64,000 nt of DNA from Castor canadensis (GCF_047511655.1 NC_133398.1:45389638-45453637), one strand, 5' to 3'. Counted from the stretch's first letter, positions 1 through 31,305 are shown. Numbers and translations are program-made. Notes: generated by a model from the sequence alone, not told the origin.

Positions 1-104
1 AAAAAAAAAAGAAAAATTAATTTTTTCTGCTCACTGATAGAAGTTATAGTGTTAACAAAATATATTGAATTGTTCATCAAATTATACTTCTTACTGATTT
101 CTTT

Positions 105-19604
<19,500 letters not shown>

Positions 19605-19810
19605 CAATGGGGAAGGCCAAGGGTGGGGGTGAGATTTTAAATTGATTAGTGTTGTTGGGTTTTTTTTTGTTTTTTTCCCTCACATTTTACCTGACTGATT
19701 GCAGATGATTAAGAAGAATAATACTGTGGATTAAGTAAAATTTCAGATCTTGTAAAGTGATGGGGAGGGGAAACAAAGGAGAAATAAAATTTTTGCACTG
19801 ATGAAATGCG
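19605..19810 (+). other. PLAA: PLAA 3' UTR, proximal part
   Basis: Untranslated sequence after the PLAA stop. A T-rich run at 19661-19678 is followed by the first AATAAA at 19783-19788, which would allow cleavage near 19800-19815. Further AATAAA hexamers at 20849-20854 and 22047-22052 could support longer 3' UTRs. The sequence alone cannot say which is used. Confidence 0.55.
19783..19788 (+). promoter_or_regulatory. PLAA: Candidate PLAA polyadenylation signal AATAAA
   Basis: A canonical hexamer about 180 nt after the stop codon, with GT/T-rich sequence (tgtgtaatgtgggtagg) some 30-50 nt downstream, as expected of a functional site. It is the first such signal after the stop. Confidence 0.5.
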
Positions 19811-20184
19811 AGATTTTCCTGTGTAATGTGGGTAGGTTTTCAAGAGTATAGAAGTAAATTAAGAAAGAATTAATCAATAATTCAACTATAATGCCATTTT
19901 CTGCCTCGTCGTATTCATTCAGGAGAACATAAGGGCTTTTATTTATAAAACATGCTTTTACCGTTTTTATACAACAAACTGTTAATGTTGTCACTTATCT
20001 CCTATTTAACTTTACTATCACTGTTGGATTCTTTCAGCAGTATTGATATATTTCAAGGTCTTATTTAAGGATTTACTTTAAAAACTTTTATAAATTATTA
20101 TAAATTATTTATTGAAGAGACATAATAATATTTTGATTTAAGTCATTTGTAAAGAGAAAGTGTTTGATGGGTCATTTTTATCTG

Positions 20185-20383
20185 TTTGTTTATTTTGGTG
20201 GGACTGGGGTTTTGGGCTTGTAAGAAAGCCTGAAATGAGCCATACCTCCTGTCCATTTTTACTCTAGTTATTTTTTGGAGATGGGGGTCTCTTGCACAAT
20301 AGTTGCTCTACTGGCCTTGAGCCTCAGTCCTCTCGAACTCAACCTCCCAAGTATCTAGGATTACAGCCACCGGTGCCTTGTAT
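20185..20383 (-). repeat. Composite SINE (diverged)
   Basis: ID-like 'ggtgggactggggttttgggc' followed by B1-like 'ttttttggagatgggggtctcttgc...cccaagtatctaggattacagcc', reverse orientation, downstream of PLAA. Confidence 0.75.
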
Positions 20384-20399
20384 GATGGGCCGTTTTTAG

Positions 20400-21040
20400 A
20401 TAAAGAAAAAAAATAGTGAAATAGTTAGATCACGTGTCAATTCAGATAGGTTTGGCTTCAAGTCAGTTACAGGTTCTAGTTTCTTTACCCCTTTACTATA
20501 TGAGGTAACTTCATTTGTCATTATGGCTTTGATATTTAGCTGTTTATTTTGGGTCATTTTCATTACAACTAAGATCTATTTTCTTTTGCCCTTCACTATT
20601 TGAGTTAACTTAATTTTTCATTTCAGTTTTGATATTTGGCTTGAGTCATATTTCTTTAATTCAAAGAGAATTTTGGAATGCTAAATGTAATTAGGCAATT
20701 GTGCAAGCAAGCATACATCAAACTTTGTTATTTGACAAGAGCCTGTCATATGAAATTAGTGATTTTAAGCATCCAATATTGTTCAGGCAGTATACTATAA
20801 TCCTCGAACCTACTTTAAATGAAAGATAGTATTACCTCTGGTTTCAAAAATAAACAATAGAATTAATCATGATAGTTAAAAAAGTGAAGTCATGAGTACT
20901 TGTAGACTACTCAAAGTACTTGCCATGTTGTAAGGAGGGCACAGGTATTTCTGAACATCTTAGCAACTACCACAAAGAAGGAGTCATTTATTAATCACAT
21001 AATTTATTGTGTCTAAGGTAACTCAATTTCTTAAGAGAAG
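20400..21040. other. Intergenic sequence without assigned element
   Basis: AT-rich DNA downstream of PLAA. Contains a possible distal AATAAA at 20849-20854. Two similar phrases, 'agttactt...cctttactatatgaggtaactt' and 'gcccttcactatttgagttaactt', occur about 130 bp apart near 20486 and 20588. Confidence 0.3.
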
Positions 21041-21045
21041 TGTTA

Positions 21046-21144
21046 CTTCTTTTTTCTTTTTTTTCCCTAGTGCTGGACATGAAACTCAGGGTCTCACACA
21101 TGGTAGGCAAGTGCTCTAATGACTGAGTTACATCCTCAGCCCTG
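21046..21144 (-). repeat. ID-like SINE
   Basis: 'ccctagtgctggacatgaaactcagggtctcac...gagttacatcctcagccctgg', reverse complement of an ID unit with a T tail. Confidence 0.8.
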
Positions 21145-21149
21145 GTATC

Positions 21150-22790
21150 TCTGTTTTCACAAAGAGCACTTTCCCTACTACAGTGAACAACATTCTGACC
21201 ATTTACAGTGTAAAGAATCATGGGATTCCTGGCTTGATTCCAAATTGCAGTCTAAAAGGACAGTTTTTTCTCAGTAAGGGAAGAAAAAGTTCTGATTGTC
21301 TAGATTAATCCAAGGTAAAACTTGTAGAATATCAAAAGTTAATGAGTAAAATGTAAATATAGGGGATGTGTACCTTACTGAGTATTAAGTTGCAACTTCT
21401 TGGTGTATACCTGTATTTTAAGTACTGTTTGCTTGTTCAGTTAGGTACCTGTGCTTTTACATTTTATTGAGATTGGATTTAGATTGGTACATCAGACTTA
21501 AATGGCAAAACTTGAGGTTAACCCAAATCAGCTTGATTCCATTATAGTACACTGCTTTCTTGTCCAGTCTAGCATGTAATTGTGAGTACAAACAATTTAT
21601 CTGCAATATTTTGAAAATTGTTTGAATAATGATTGGATGTAGTCCAAAATGTAAGGAGTGACAAATTGTAAACACTGATTCCCATCACTGTGTCTTTTTA
21701 TAACAACTTTTATTATGTCATTTCATGTTTACACAGCTTAGTACAAGGAAAGATAATCTCAGTTGAAGGACATGATAGTGATTTAAAGATTTTTTTTTCT
21801 TTAGTTAAACTTTTCTTTGATTCTCTTAATCCTGTTTTTCCAAAAGAAAAATACTCATTGAGTGAAACACATGCACCCCCCCTAAGTAAAAATTGCCTGA
21901 AATTCAACAAACTAAAAGAACCATTCTTCATACCTTAAATCATATTAACATGTATGTAAACGTTTTATTTTTTAAAAAAAGACTGTGATACACTGTTCAA
22001 TAATCTGATTTTAAAACTCTCTATATAGGACACATATATCTACCTTAATAAATACAATATTTCATTATATAAATATACCCATGTTTTATTATTGGGTACT
22101 TTTCCAATTGGCTACCAAGCAGTGCTATGGCAAATCTCACAAGAGTCTTACTAGTTCTTTGGAATACATTTTATGCATGGAACTGATGGATCAAGTTAAT
22201 GGACATTAGACTGATAGACATGGCCAAATCACCTCTACAAGTCTGGTATGAGTCTTGGAATTAGTGTAATTAACATTGCATTTGAAATCTCATTGCCTGC
22301 AAATGAGCTAAATTGGCATCTCAACTTCATAACTTAGCTTCATTTTTAGATGAGTATGTTACTATTGTGATTTTCTTATAATTGAGTTTGACGTAATAGC
22401 AATAGATGACTAAATAGCAATGTGATTAAGTTTTTTATCCACCTCATAATCTTCATAAGTGGTGGAAGAAAAAGCTAAATATAGATTCTGGGGACAAGAG
22501 CAGGAGGTTCCATAGTAATTAACACTTCTTCTTGTGGTTATTTTGTGAGGAAATGATAAAATGAGTAGAGGACCATTTGCGAGGTATTGTCCTTCTTATA
22601 AGTTCTGAGAGTAATTTCTAATTATTCTAATTTCTGATGCATTTTTCTGTAGAAAATTATATGCAGTATAGTTGTGATTATAAATACAGTTTTGAAGGCT
22701 TTTTCATTTAACTTCATTTTTCCATGAGTTTTCCTTTAATGTTTATGCATAAAGAAAATGTGAAAGAGAAGTACAGTGAACATTCAAGGA
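21150..22790. other. Intergenic sequence without assigned element
   Basis: About 1.6 kb of AT-rich sequence. Portions such as 22080-22260 ('tattgggtacttttccaattggctaccaagc') have the flavour of LINE-1 3' UTR, but I cannot place them. No gene or RNA signature. Confidence 0.25.
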
Positions 22791-22796
22791 CTTGCC

Positions 22797-23134
22797 AACT
22801 ACAGGTACTCCTTGACTTATGATGGGTGTTATGTCCCAATAAACTTACCACAATTTGAAAATGCAATGTAATATACCAAACCTACTGACCATAATAGCTT
22901 AGCAACACAGTACACCATAGAGTATTAGTTGTTCATTGTCATTATTTAATGACTGACTGAGAGCTGTGGTGCATTGCCATTGCCTAGTATCATGAATAGC
23001 TTTTTACCAGATGTCCCTAGACTGGTGTAGTTCAAAATTTGAGGTAGGGTTTCTAAGGAATGTGTATGGCTTTCATACCATTATAAAGTCAAAAAATTGT
23101 AGTCAAACTATTGTTAAACCAGAGACTATAGGTT
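22797..23134. mobile_element. Tigger-type MITE (non-autonomous DNA transposon)
   Basis: Starts 'tacaggtactccttgacttatgatgggtgttatgtccc' and ends 'aattgtagtcaaactattgttaaaccagagactatag'. The ends are imperfect inverted repeats, as in pan-mammalian 'acttacgatgg...' MITEs. There is no transposase sequence. A second copy of the same family is at 45535-46155. Confidence 0.65.
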
Positions 23135-23754
23135 TGTACCATTTTAATATCACCATATTTTTCTCTTTATACTTTTGACATTACTTAAAAAACATGTTGC
23201 AGATTTCAAATCAACTAAACCTTTTAGTATGCATCTTCTAAGAATAAGGGCATTTTAAAGAATATTCTTTATAACTGCAATAAGATTATCACACTTAAGG
23301 AAACAGGTAATTTCATAATGTCAGATATCTAGTTCATATTTCAACTGTCCTTAATTTTCCTAAGAATGTCTTTTGCTGTAAATGGTCCTATCTAAATCTA
23401 ATTAGGGTTTATTTCTCAATTTAATTATTTGGTTTTATATCTCTTAGATCTCTTACTTGAAGAGTCACTTACCATTGACTTTTTGAAGACTCTACTCTAG
23501 AATGTGAAGTATGCCCAGTTTTGTATTTGTAAAATGTTCCTGTAAACCTTCTGTATTATGCATTATTGCTGTATAAACTACCTCAAAACTTAATGGTTTA
23601 AAACAACACACGCTTGGCAATAGAACATTTGCTAACATGAGCTACAAAACAAACCACCCACCTACAGACCTTTATTATCTACCATATTCTGTGGGTCATG
23701 AATCCCACATAGCCACTAGCTGTTTCACATGAGGCTGTAGTCAAGATACCAGCT

Positions 23755-23930
23755 ATGCTGGGTGCTGGTGGCTTGCACCTAGCTACTCAGGAGGATCATG
23801 ATTCAAAGCCAGCCTGGGCAAATAGTTGGTGAGACCCTATTTCAGAAAAACCCATCACAAAAAGGGGGTGATGGAGTGGCTCAAGGTGGAGGCCCTGTGT
23901 TCAAGCCCCAGTACTGCCAAAAAAATAATA
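23755..23930 (+). repeat. Composite B1+ID SINE
   Basis: 'ggtgctggtggcttgcacctagctactcagg...aaagccagcctgggcaaatag' then 'ggtgatggagtggctcaagg...tcaagccccagtactgcc' and an A-rich tail. Confidence 0.9.
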
Positions 23931-24779
23931 ATACCAGCCAAGGCTGGGATTTCATCTAAAGGCTTGTCTGGGAACATAATCATTTTCAAGCTTCCATGGT
24001 CATTCAGTTCTTTTGGGGTTGGACAGAGGACGTCAGTTCCTAGCTAGCTGTTTGCCAGAGACTATCCTCATTTTTGCTTGTTTTGTTTGGTTTGGTTGCC
24101 AACATGACAATTTCCTTCTTCAAAGCCAGCAAAGGAGAGAGCCTGCTAGCAGGACCAATGTTGGAATCTTTTAAAATCTAATCACAGAAGTGACATCTCA
24201 ACAGAATGGTTGGAAGCAGGTTACTCAAAGACAATGGATTAGTCAAGGCACTGGTCATCTTAGAGACTGTACATGACAGTTTCTATTTCCTATAAGCTGA
24301 AAGCTAGATCCAGTGGTTTGGTTAGATTGAGATCAAGCCTCAAGCCTTTTTGTCACGAAGACTTTAGATGATGTATATTTGCTCCTTTAATTTGCTTGCA
24401 TCACATCTGAGCCTCCTTGAGGAGTAAACTATTATTGGTGGATAATGCAAACTTTAAAGACGACACCAGGGCCTTCCTGTAAAATAGACAATCTGATATG
24501 CCTTGTAGGACTGAAATGAGGTGGTGAGGCTTTAAACTTGCCTCCAAAGTGCAGCAGTCTCACAGGGATCCCCATGAAAGAACATTTTAGAAGCTTTGTT
24601 CAGCTGGTTACCTGGCACCTCTAGCATCCCACTTACCACAAAGTAAATGATTGCTGAGACATGTAAAAGTGCCAAAATTGACTCAAAAGGGGACGCCTTG
24701 AGTTAAGGTCAAAAGCAGCATACTTGACTCACATATCCCCTCTCCCTTTCTTGTTCACAATTAAAAGATTAAAGTAGGA

Positions 24780-26358
24780 GAAGTCAGCAGCAGTGGAGAA
24801 GACTGGAGGTAACCTAGGTGACAGGTCCTTCAGCCCTGCAGGATGGCAGACTGGAATCTCAACTGGCCAGCTTGTGGCAGTTGTCTTGAATCAGTTATCC
24901 CCAGTGGAGGTTCTGGAAGATCTGGTGGATACACTTTCAAGTGCTAACTGGCAGTGGGGGCCAAGTGTCTGGAAAATACCAACCAGCTACTGTACTCTGC
25001 CCATAATGAATCCAGCTTTGATACTTATTTTGTCAGAAGTCCCAGGAAGCACCAGTATGCCTAGCGCTGCGGTTCTGACTGAGGTGGCTTGGATCCTTTG
25101 GCCTAGAGGATGTCTTTCTCTGAAAGAACCAACACAGACAGATACGGTTAGCAATAGTAAAGTGAAGACAGCATCTAACCTGTGTTCAGCCCCGACTCTA
25201 GCCTTGTGGAAGTAAAAGAGCTGTAGCAGAAGACCTTAAGCCCTGAGGCGATGCAGTCAGTGTACTAGCACCTAGGTTTCAGCAGTGATAGCCTGCTCTG
25301 TGTTCAGATCACAGGCAAAAAACCCAGCTTCGAAGTGGGTTCTAGTCAGCTTAAGCTTTTCATCACCAAGAAGTCTTCTCCAGTGAAATCTATGGACTCA
25401 GCTGCCACCATGCTCTGGACCCTCTCAGCCAATGGCATGGAGGATGACAGCTTGAATCTCATTGACTCAGATATGCTGCTTGGATCCAGAAGATGTGAAA
25501 AAGCCTGATTCTGCATCTCTGTGGAGAGGGGGAAAAGAGGGAAGCCTGTAAGAACTGCACCTGTGGCGTCACAGAATTGCTGGAAAAGAAGTCAAAGGGT
25601 CAGAGCTCCCAGGTAAGAACCGCACCTGTGGCCTTGCAGAAGAGCTGGAAAGGGAGAAGATAAAGGGCCAGAATTCCCAGCCCACATTGGCCTATGAGGA
25701 CTGCTACCTGGGTGATGCCTTCCGCTGTGCCAACTGCTCCTACCTCAGGATACCAACTCTCAAACCTGGAGAATAGGTGCTCCTTATCAACAGCAACCTT
25801 CACTGATGCCTGGGGAGGGCCCCATGGACATAGCTCCTCCTCTGCCAATTCCTATCCCTCACATTCCATTTAACACTGTGGCTCCTTCACTGCCTGGGTT
25901 CCTCCGGCTGTGGAATCATTTGTGGGGAGGCGCTGCAGTGGTATATAGTGCTGCCGCTATGTGTCAGCAGACAGTCCCAACAGCAGGAAACTGTTTCCTC
26001 ACCTCGTGTTTCGATAGAAGGAGGGCTGTGCCCTGAACAAGCCCCTCAGGTGATGTTCAGATGCTGACCAAGTATTGCTGTGACAAGCTCCAGACACTCC
26101 TCTGGCCTGAGGTCAGTGATGCTGCCACCAGCCAGGCTTCCCAGGCTCACTCATTGGTTCACTCACTGCAGTACTTGGTCTGCTGAGTTAGCCATGGACT
26201 CAGCACCAAAGGAATCACTCCCTGGTTTCTGTGGTCCACCCTTGACCCTCTCCCCCACCCCACCCCATTTCACTGTAGTGTTGAATTTGTGCCCTGTCTT
26301 CATTTCTGTTGATCAAGAAGTATTAAATTTGAATTCTTCCCAAAAAAGAAAAAAAAAA
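24780..26358 (+). pseudogene. Processed pseudogene of CIAPIN1 (anamorsin)
   Basis: An intronless, full-length decayed copy of the CIAPIN1 mRNA. CIAPIN1 is the cytosolic Fe-S assembly factor (yeast Dre2) and anti-apoptotic anamorsin. The start ATG is at 24843-24845. Recognisable parts are VPGST and SNSKVKTAS with LCSAPTL (about 25036-25200), [20 protein letters not shown] (about 25411-25470), CKNCTCG (about 25544-25566), then the region of a second cysteine motif, where [15 protein letters not shown] is readable near 25702-25745. Frameshifts and stops interrupt it. A 65/68-bp tandem duplication covers the first cysteine motif. The 3' UTR ends with ATTAAA at 26322-26327 and an A-rich tail at 26342-26357. 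I did not find clear target duplications. Confidence 0.88.
25548..25680 (+). repeat. Internal tandem duplication in the CIAPIN1 pseudogene
   Basis: Copy 1 (25548-25612) and copy 2 (25613-25680) both begin 'gtaagaac.gcacctgtgg' and end 'ca.a.ctcccag'-like. They abut directly and have diverged by point changes. The duplication covers the CxxCxC iron-sulphur motif region of the parent. Confidence 0.85.
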
Positions 26359-26597
26359 CTCAACTATGGGAACTAGCTCATCAAAGCCTGAGCTTTTTGT
26401 TGTTGTTTTAAAGAGCAACCCCCTTAGAGACTCTAGATGGATTTTTGTACAGTTTGGGGAACTTCATCTTGCTAAATGGGTCCACAAAACCTAGGATGAA
26501 CCCAAATCATAATGGCGCAAATGGTGATATTTTGGAATTCCAAAACTGATGTATTTGTGCACTCAATTACAGTAATTTGGTTTTAGAAGCAAATACA

Positions 26598-26688
26598 GCT
26601 GGAGACATGATTAAAGTGGTAGTGTGCCTGCCTAGCAAGTGCCAGGTCTTGAGTTCAAACCCTAGTACTGCATGAATAAAAAAAACAT
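26598..26688 (+). repeat. ID-like SINE
   Basis: 'taaagtggtagtgtgcctgcctagcaagtgccagg...gagttcaaaccctagtactgc' with an A tail. Confidence 0.85.
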
Positions 26689-26944
26689 ACAGAATGAGAA
26701 AGTTATTTCAGTGATACTTGGAGGCATCCCAAAGAATTCTGGTAGACTAGTCCCTGTCCAGGCAATGAATAAGAAGTTGTCAAATTAATTTCACACACAC
26801 AAAAAAAGCCAGTTAAATTTAGAAAGGTTTCAGAAGCTTCTCTCACCACTGCTTCTCTTATTCTCCTCCCAACTGCCCCTTAAGCATCCCTTTACCTCTC
26901 TTGTCAACTTCCATGTTGAAATCTAATCTTTCCCTCTCCACTTC

Positions 26945-27050
26945 CTCTGGAGGAATCTTCCTTCTTCTCTCCCTCCTCCTCCTCCTCTCTTTTTCCTCCT
27001 CCTCCCTCTTTCCTCTCCCCCTCCTCCTCCTCCTCTTCTTCTCCTCGGAT
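26945..27050. repeat. Pyrimidine (TCC/TTC)-rich low-complexity tract
   Basis: About 100 bp almost wholly C and T on the + strand: tccctcctcctcctcctctc, cctcctcctccctctttcct, then further CTC and TTC units. Confidence 0.9.
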
Positions 27051-27604
27051 TTGCTAGAGAATTTGACCTAAATATCCAAATTTATGATCTAGAGTTCAGA
27101 ACAGAATAGAACTGCAGGATACTGCAGTAGACTGTTAGGTGCAGTAGCTAAAGGGTTGACTGTACAAGGAAAGCTGTATCAGCCACAGCTCAGCTTGTAG
27201 GCAATTGAAGAGATAGTCATGATAGTCATAGGCTCTCCACTATTTATGTCTTCATTCTATGGAAACTATCCTAAAATATCATCACCCAATATTACTATGT
27301 TGCCTCATATAAAGGCCTTCTTTTATCTTTACCACTGTCTCCTTCACTTTATCTTTAGTCACTGTTTTCTGCTGTAACCAGATCAATTCAACCAACTCTT
27401 CTACTATTGTCTGCTGATGAGCTGCCTCATGAGTGTGTTTCTTTGACTGACCAACTCCTCACACCCAGAAACATGTCTGGTTTATAGATGTATCATATTT
27501 TAAAAATATTTCTGGAAAAAGCAGTGCAGGATGCAGCTGTCTGTAATGGAAGACATAGAAAACAACTCTACCATATCTGGTAGATATAAAATCAACCCAG
27601 CAAA

Positions 27605-27810
27605 CTGAACTGATTGCCTTAGGTAGGGCCTGCCAAATGGTAGAAGGTAAATTGGCTAATACTTTTCAGGCAGTAGGAATGCATTTGCAATAGCCCGTGA
27701 TTTGGGAATGCTGTGGAAACAACTGGCTTCCTGACCTCTTCAGGACCACCTATTAAAGAGGCACAAGTGAGAACCTCTGAGAAGGAATTCTAGAACAGGG
27801 GAGAAGGAAT
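27605..27810 (+). pseudogene. Retroviral RNase H-like pol remnant
   Basis: Translation contains AELIALGRACQ-like text near 27608-27640 and, further on, words resembling the segment where class I retroviral RNase H passes towards integrase ('gcaatagcccgtgatttggg', then 'ggcttcctgacctcttcagg'). Several frame breaks are present. Inactive fossil. Confidence 0.45.
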
Positions 27811-27827
27811 GTTCTTTGTTCATTTGT

Positions 27828-27945
27828 TTGTTTTAGACAATCTCCCTCTACCACCCAGGCTGGCATCGAAGTTGAGAGCCTCTCACCTCAGCCTCCAGAG
27901 TGCTCCAGGGATTTCAGGCATTTGCCCTACATCTGGCTGGAGCTT
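27828..27945 (-). repeat. B1-like SINE (diverged)
   Basis: 'tagacaatctccctctaccacccaggctgg...ctcacctcagcctccagagtg', reverse B1/7SL-like sequence inside the retroviral remnant. Confidence 0.6.
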
Positions 27946-28469
27946 TCTCTTGTGAAACTAGTTTATGGTATGGATGAAATGACAGACCAATTCTCCTCAT
28001 AAGACTTTTAGTTACCCTTCTTACAACACATTCATGAATTAACTCATTAGTCTGCAAGGAAAAATATTACTGGAAAAAATCTCCTACAGTTACTCAAAAG
28101 GTAATACTTCCATTGTACTGTCTGTATTAAACAATCTTAGAAAGCCAGTTTATGAATCACAAGGACACTTCCCTTTGTCTCTGGGACTTTTCAAGTTATG
28201 GCTATTAGAATGTGTCCACTTACCACCACTGCAGGGATACTATATGTTTCAGCAATGATTTCATGTTTTCTTATTGGGTTGAAGTATTCTCAAGCTCCAA
28301 AATTATGACCTAAATGAGAAAATCCTACTGGAAAAGATGTTTGCTCCTGAGGAGTTCCTTTTGAACTCCACAGTTACCAGGGAACATGTTTCCCTGGCCA
28401 AATGTTTATCTATTTGTAGTTTGTGAGTGATTTTCTAACACATACATGGTACTTATCATTCTCAGTCTT

Positions 28470-28700
28470 ATGGGTTGTAGAATGCACAAATGGAACAATA
28501 AAGGCCCAATTGACAGGATTTTAGGTTTCTCTGGCCAAAGGCTATTCTGCTGGTTTTATGCAAACTTTGCTCTATCCAATTTGGAAAATATCAACTTTCT
28601 CCCTTTGAAATAATAACAGGAGGAAACATATAAGCCAGTTTTCCTCAAAGGAGATGTTCTCCACGACTGTCCAATCTTAGTAAACTTCTTGTAAAAAATT
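28470..28700 (+). pseudogene. Retroviral integrase C-terminal-like remnant
   Basis: Short phrases in shifted frames recall the end of class I retroviral integrase: a 'MNxTIK'-type start near 28488, and a 'PFEIITGG' segment near 28605, where family members have PFE(I/L)(M/L)xG. Stops and frameshifts throughout. Weak on its own; supported by the RNase H-like text 0.8 kb upstream in the expected order. Confidence 0.35.
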
Positions 28701-28974
28701 CAGTTAATTAAGAATTCTTAACCATGAGCTCCTGGGAAGCAAAGATATTATTAAAGATCACAGTTTTCAACCTGGAGGTTTTGTTTACTGAAAGTGAAAT
28801 AAAATAGAGGATTCTCCTACCTCATTATAAAGGTTAGACATTGTTAAACCAATCCTTGTGCATTCTCTTATTTTACAAAGGTACCTCCTCTGGAGTAGAC
28901 TTGCACACTTACCAGAGACCTTCAACCAAAATTGACTCCCAACAATTTTGTATTTGGAACACAGAAACATAAAA

Positions 28975-29068
28975 ACTTTTTAAAATATTTTGAAGTGCTG
29001 GGGATGGAACCCTGGATCTTATGCATGCTAAGCAAGCACTTTACCACTGAACTATATCCCCATTCATC
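28975..29068 (-). repeat. ID-like SINE
   Basis: 'gaagtgctggggatggaaccctgg...ctttaccactgaactatatccc', reverse ID unit. Confidence 0.85.
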
Positions 29069-29159
29069 ATAAATATTTTACATATTGATGGGATAATGTG
29101 ATATTTTCACAAACATGTACATTTTGTAATGTTTAAGTCAAAAATATCTACCTCCTTTT

Positions 29160-29448
29160 CAAAAATGAAAGACAGGAAGGTAAAAACAGGTCCTGTCTGG
29201 GGGTTGGCACCAGTGGGAGGGGGAGGATATAAGGAAAGGGTGTAGGCTGGTAAATATTGTGGAAATATTATGTACTTGTATATGAAAATGGAAAAATGAG
29301 AACTGTTGAAACTACTCTAAGAATGGGGGAGAGGGGTAAAGGAGAATGATTAAGGGAGTTAATTTAACTAAGAGAATTCTAAATGTCTTTTGTAAATGTC
29401 ACAATATACCCCTAGTACAATGATATTATAAAAATAAAATAAAAAACC
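29160..29448 (+). mobile_element. Probable LINE-1 3' UTR end
   Basis: G-rich 'tgggggttggcaccagtggg', then 'ggtaaatattgtggaaatattatgtacttg' and a terminal 'atattataaaaataaaataaaaaacc'. This G-rich then A-rich layout is that of a 5'-truncated LINE-1 3' end in + orientation. Family not assigned. Confidence 0.45.
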
Positions 29449-29499
29449 AAATGTATATACCTCCTAAAACATTTATCATTTCTCTTTTAATTTAATTTT

Positions 29500-30090
29500 A
29501 CATTTTATTCTCCTTAGATTTGGAGAAAGGAAGGAGTCACCAGTTATAGAATTGAACTATTCTGTTGTCTTTCAGATAGGCTTGGGAGCCAATTTCTAAT
29601 TGCCTTTATTGAGGATCAGTATTAGAATCATAACAGGCTGACAACTGCTGCTAGAGACTGGGGGCTCCTAAGAAAATGGCAAAGAGCAGGTATAAAATTT
29701 CCCATGGAGGGGTCAAGTTCCAGGGCTTTCATCTGGAACTGAGGATCCTTCATAAAAGATCACAGGTAGAGAGGCCCACAACAGCTCCTCAAAGGGAAGG
29801 GGGATGCCACAATCCTGGGGCTGGTACCTGGCGGATGGGAGGTCAGTGGCATCTTCACAGAGAGGACCTGAAAGGTCATTGTTCTTCCATATATATCCCA
29901 GGAAACTGTGTAGTGCCTCTCCATAAGGTCAGGGAAGGGTTCACTCTTTGATCTCTCATTGGCTTCATGAATAGCTTAGTACAAGTCTTCCATATATTAG
30001 CATGTGCAAACATTGTTCAACTCTTCTTTATGCCCCTCTGATTGAGGCACTGGGAAATTGCCCTTGATACTACACATTTCTTCTTCATTC
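29500..30090. other. Unassigned sequence inside the ERV-like region
   Basis: A GC-richer stretch, 29650-29950, including an open + frame at 29676-29951 with no recognised domain. Possibly retroviral env or LTR remnant; I cannot support that from motifs. Confidence 0.25.
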
Positions 30091-30095
30091 AAGAA

Positions 30096-30197
30096 ATCCC
30101 CCCTCCCCATTTTTTTTCAGTACTGGGGTTTGAATTCAGGGCTTCACACTTGCTAATCAGGCACTCTTACCACTTGGGCCACTCCACCAAGCCTCCC
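30096..30197 (-). repeat. ID-like SINE
   Basis: 'ttttcagtactggggtttgaattcagggcttcac...ccacttgggccactccacc', reverse orientation with T tail. Confidence 0.9.
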
Positions 30198-30207
30198 CTA
30201 CTCTCTT

Positions 30208-30430
30208 TGTTTTTTTTTTTTTTTTTTTTTTGCAATATTGGGGTTTAAATTCATGGCTTTGTGCTTGCTAGGCAGGTGCTCTACCATTTGATCCAACCCA
30301 CCCACCCCCCCTTTTTGCTTTAGTAATTTTTCAGGTAGGGTCCCATGTTTTTCCCTGAGCCACTCTAAGACCATGATTCTCCTATGTATGGCCTCCTGCA
30401 TAGCTGTGATTACAGGAGTGCACACTTTTG
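30208..30430 (-). repeat. Composite ID+B1 SINE with T22 tail
   Basis: A long T-run at 30210-30231, ID-like 'ggggtttaaattcatggc...ctaccatttgatccaaccc', then a B1-like half ending 'gctgtgattacaggagtgc'. Confidence 0.85.
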
Positions 30431-30489
30431 TTTGGCTGGCGGATCTCACTACCTTTTTTCACCTGGGTTGGCCTCAAATCACAATCATC

Positions 30490-30645
30490 TCTGTTTTTTG
30501 TTTTTGTTTACTTGGTGGTACTGGGGTTTGAACTCAGGGCTTCACACTTGCAAAGCAGGTGCTCAACAGTTTGAGCCACACCTCCACCACGATCTTCTCC
30601 ATCTCTGCCTCCCAGATAGCTGGGATTACGGGCATGAGACACTAT
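30490..30645 (-). repeat. Composite ID+B1 SINE
   Basis: 'ggtggtactggggtttgaactcagggc...gagccacacctccaccac' joined to 'gatcttctccatctctgcctcccagatagctgggattac'. Confidence 0.9.
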
Positions 30646-30649
30646 GCTG

Positions 30650-31180
30650 AGGATGAAATTTCCATTGTTGCAGAAAACTCTGGGCAATTATCTGCTTGTT
30701 GTACCTATTGCTAATTTTTCCTCAGTTCCTCCCTTTCATAAAAACTATGAGGAGACACTTCCAGATATTGACTGTAGAGTCCACTTATTTCCCATGTCAA
30801 CATGCAACTCCTTGCAGACGTATGGTCATTTTACAAAACAAAAAACCCGCAAAAAACAACTGGGTCAATGGTCAGATGAAATGCCACCTTTATTCATGAC
30901 CTAAGTCCACAAAGTATTTCAAAGAGCATGCTATTCTGCATAGATCCCTAAGATCTCAAACCTCAATTTTGTTTACTGGCAGTATGGCTCTGACCAGGTC
31001 ACCCATGCTACATCCTGCCCATCCATACAACTAACAGTATTTCATTGGCTATCCCAATCACTGATCCCTGGTTTCAAAACATTACCAATTTGCTTACCAA
31101 CCAGCGGATCTTTAAACTCCAATAATAATAGACCTGCACAATTATGAATACCTTCCTGTTATCTTTTCTTGGTGGATACA
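30650..31180. other. Unassigned sequence inside the ERV-like region
   Basis: A + strand stretch with two overlapping open frames (30644-30904) of no recognised family. Its position between pol-like and TM-like remnants would fit a decayed env surface region, but I see no motif that proves it. Confidence 0.25.
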
Positions 31181-31189
31181 AAAATAACT

Positions 31190-31305
31190 TCAGGGCACGA
31201 GAGGCATGGCTTAAAGTGGTAAAGTGCCTGCCTAGCAAGTGCAAGGCCCTGAGTTCAGACATCAGTACCACAAAAAAAGAAAGAAAGAAAAAGATAAAGA
31301 AAAAA
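31190..31305 (+). repeat. ID-like SINE
   Basis: 'gaggcatggcttaaagtggtaaagtgcctgcctagc...cctgagttcagacatcagtacc' then an (AAAG)-rich tail. Confidence 0.9.
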
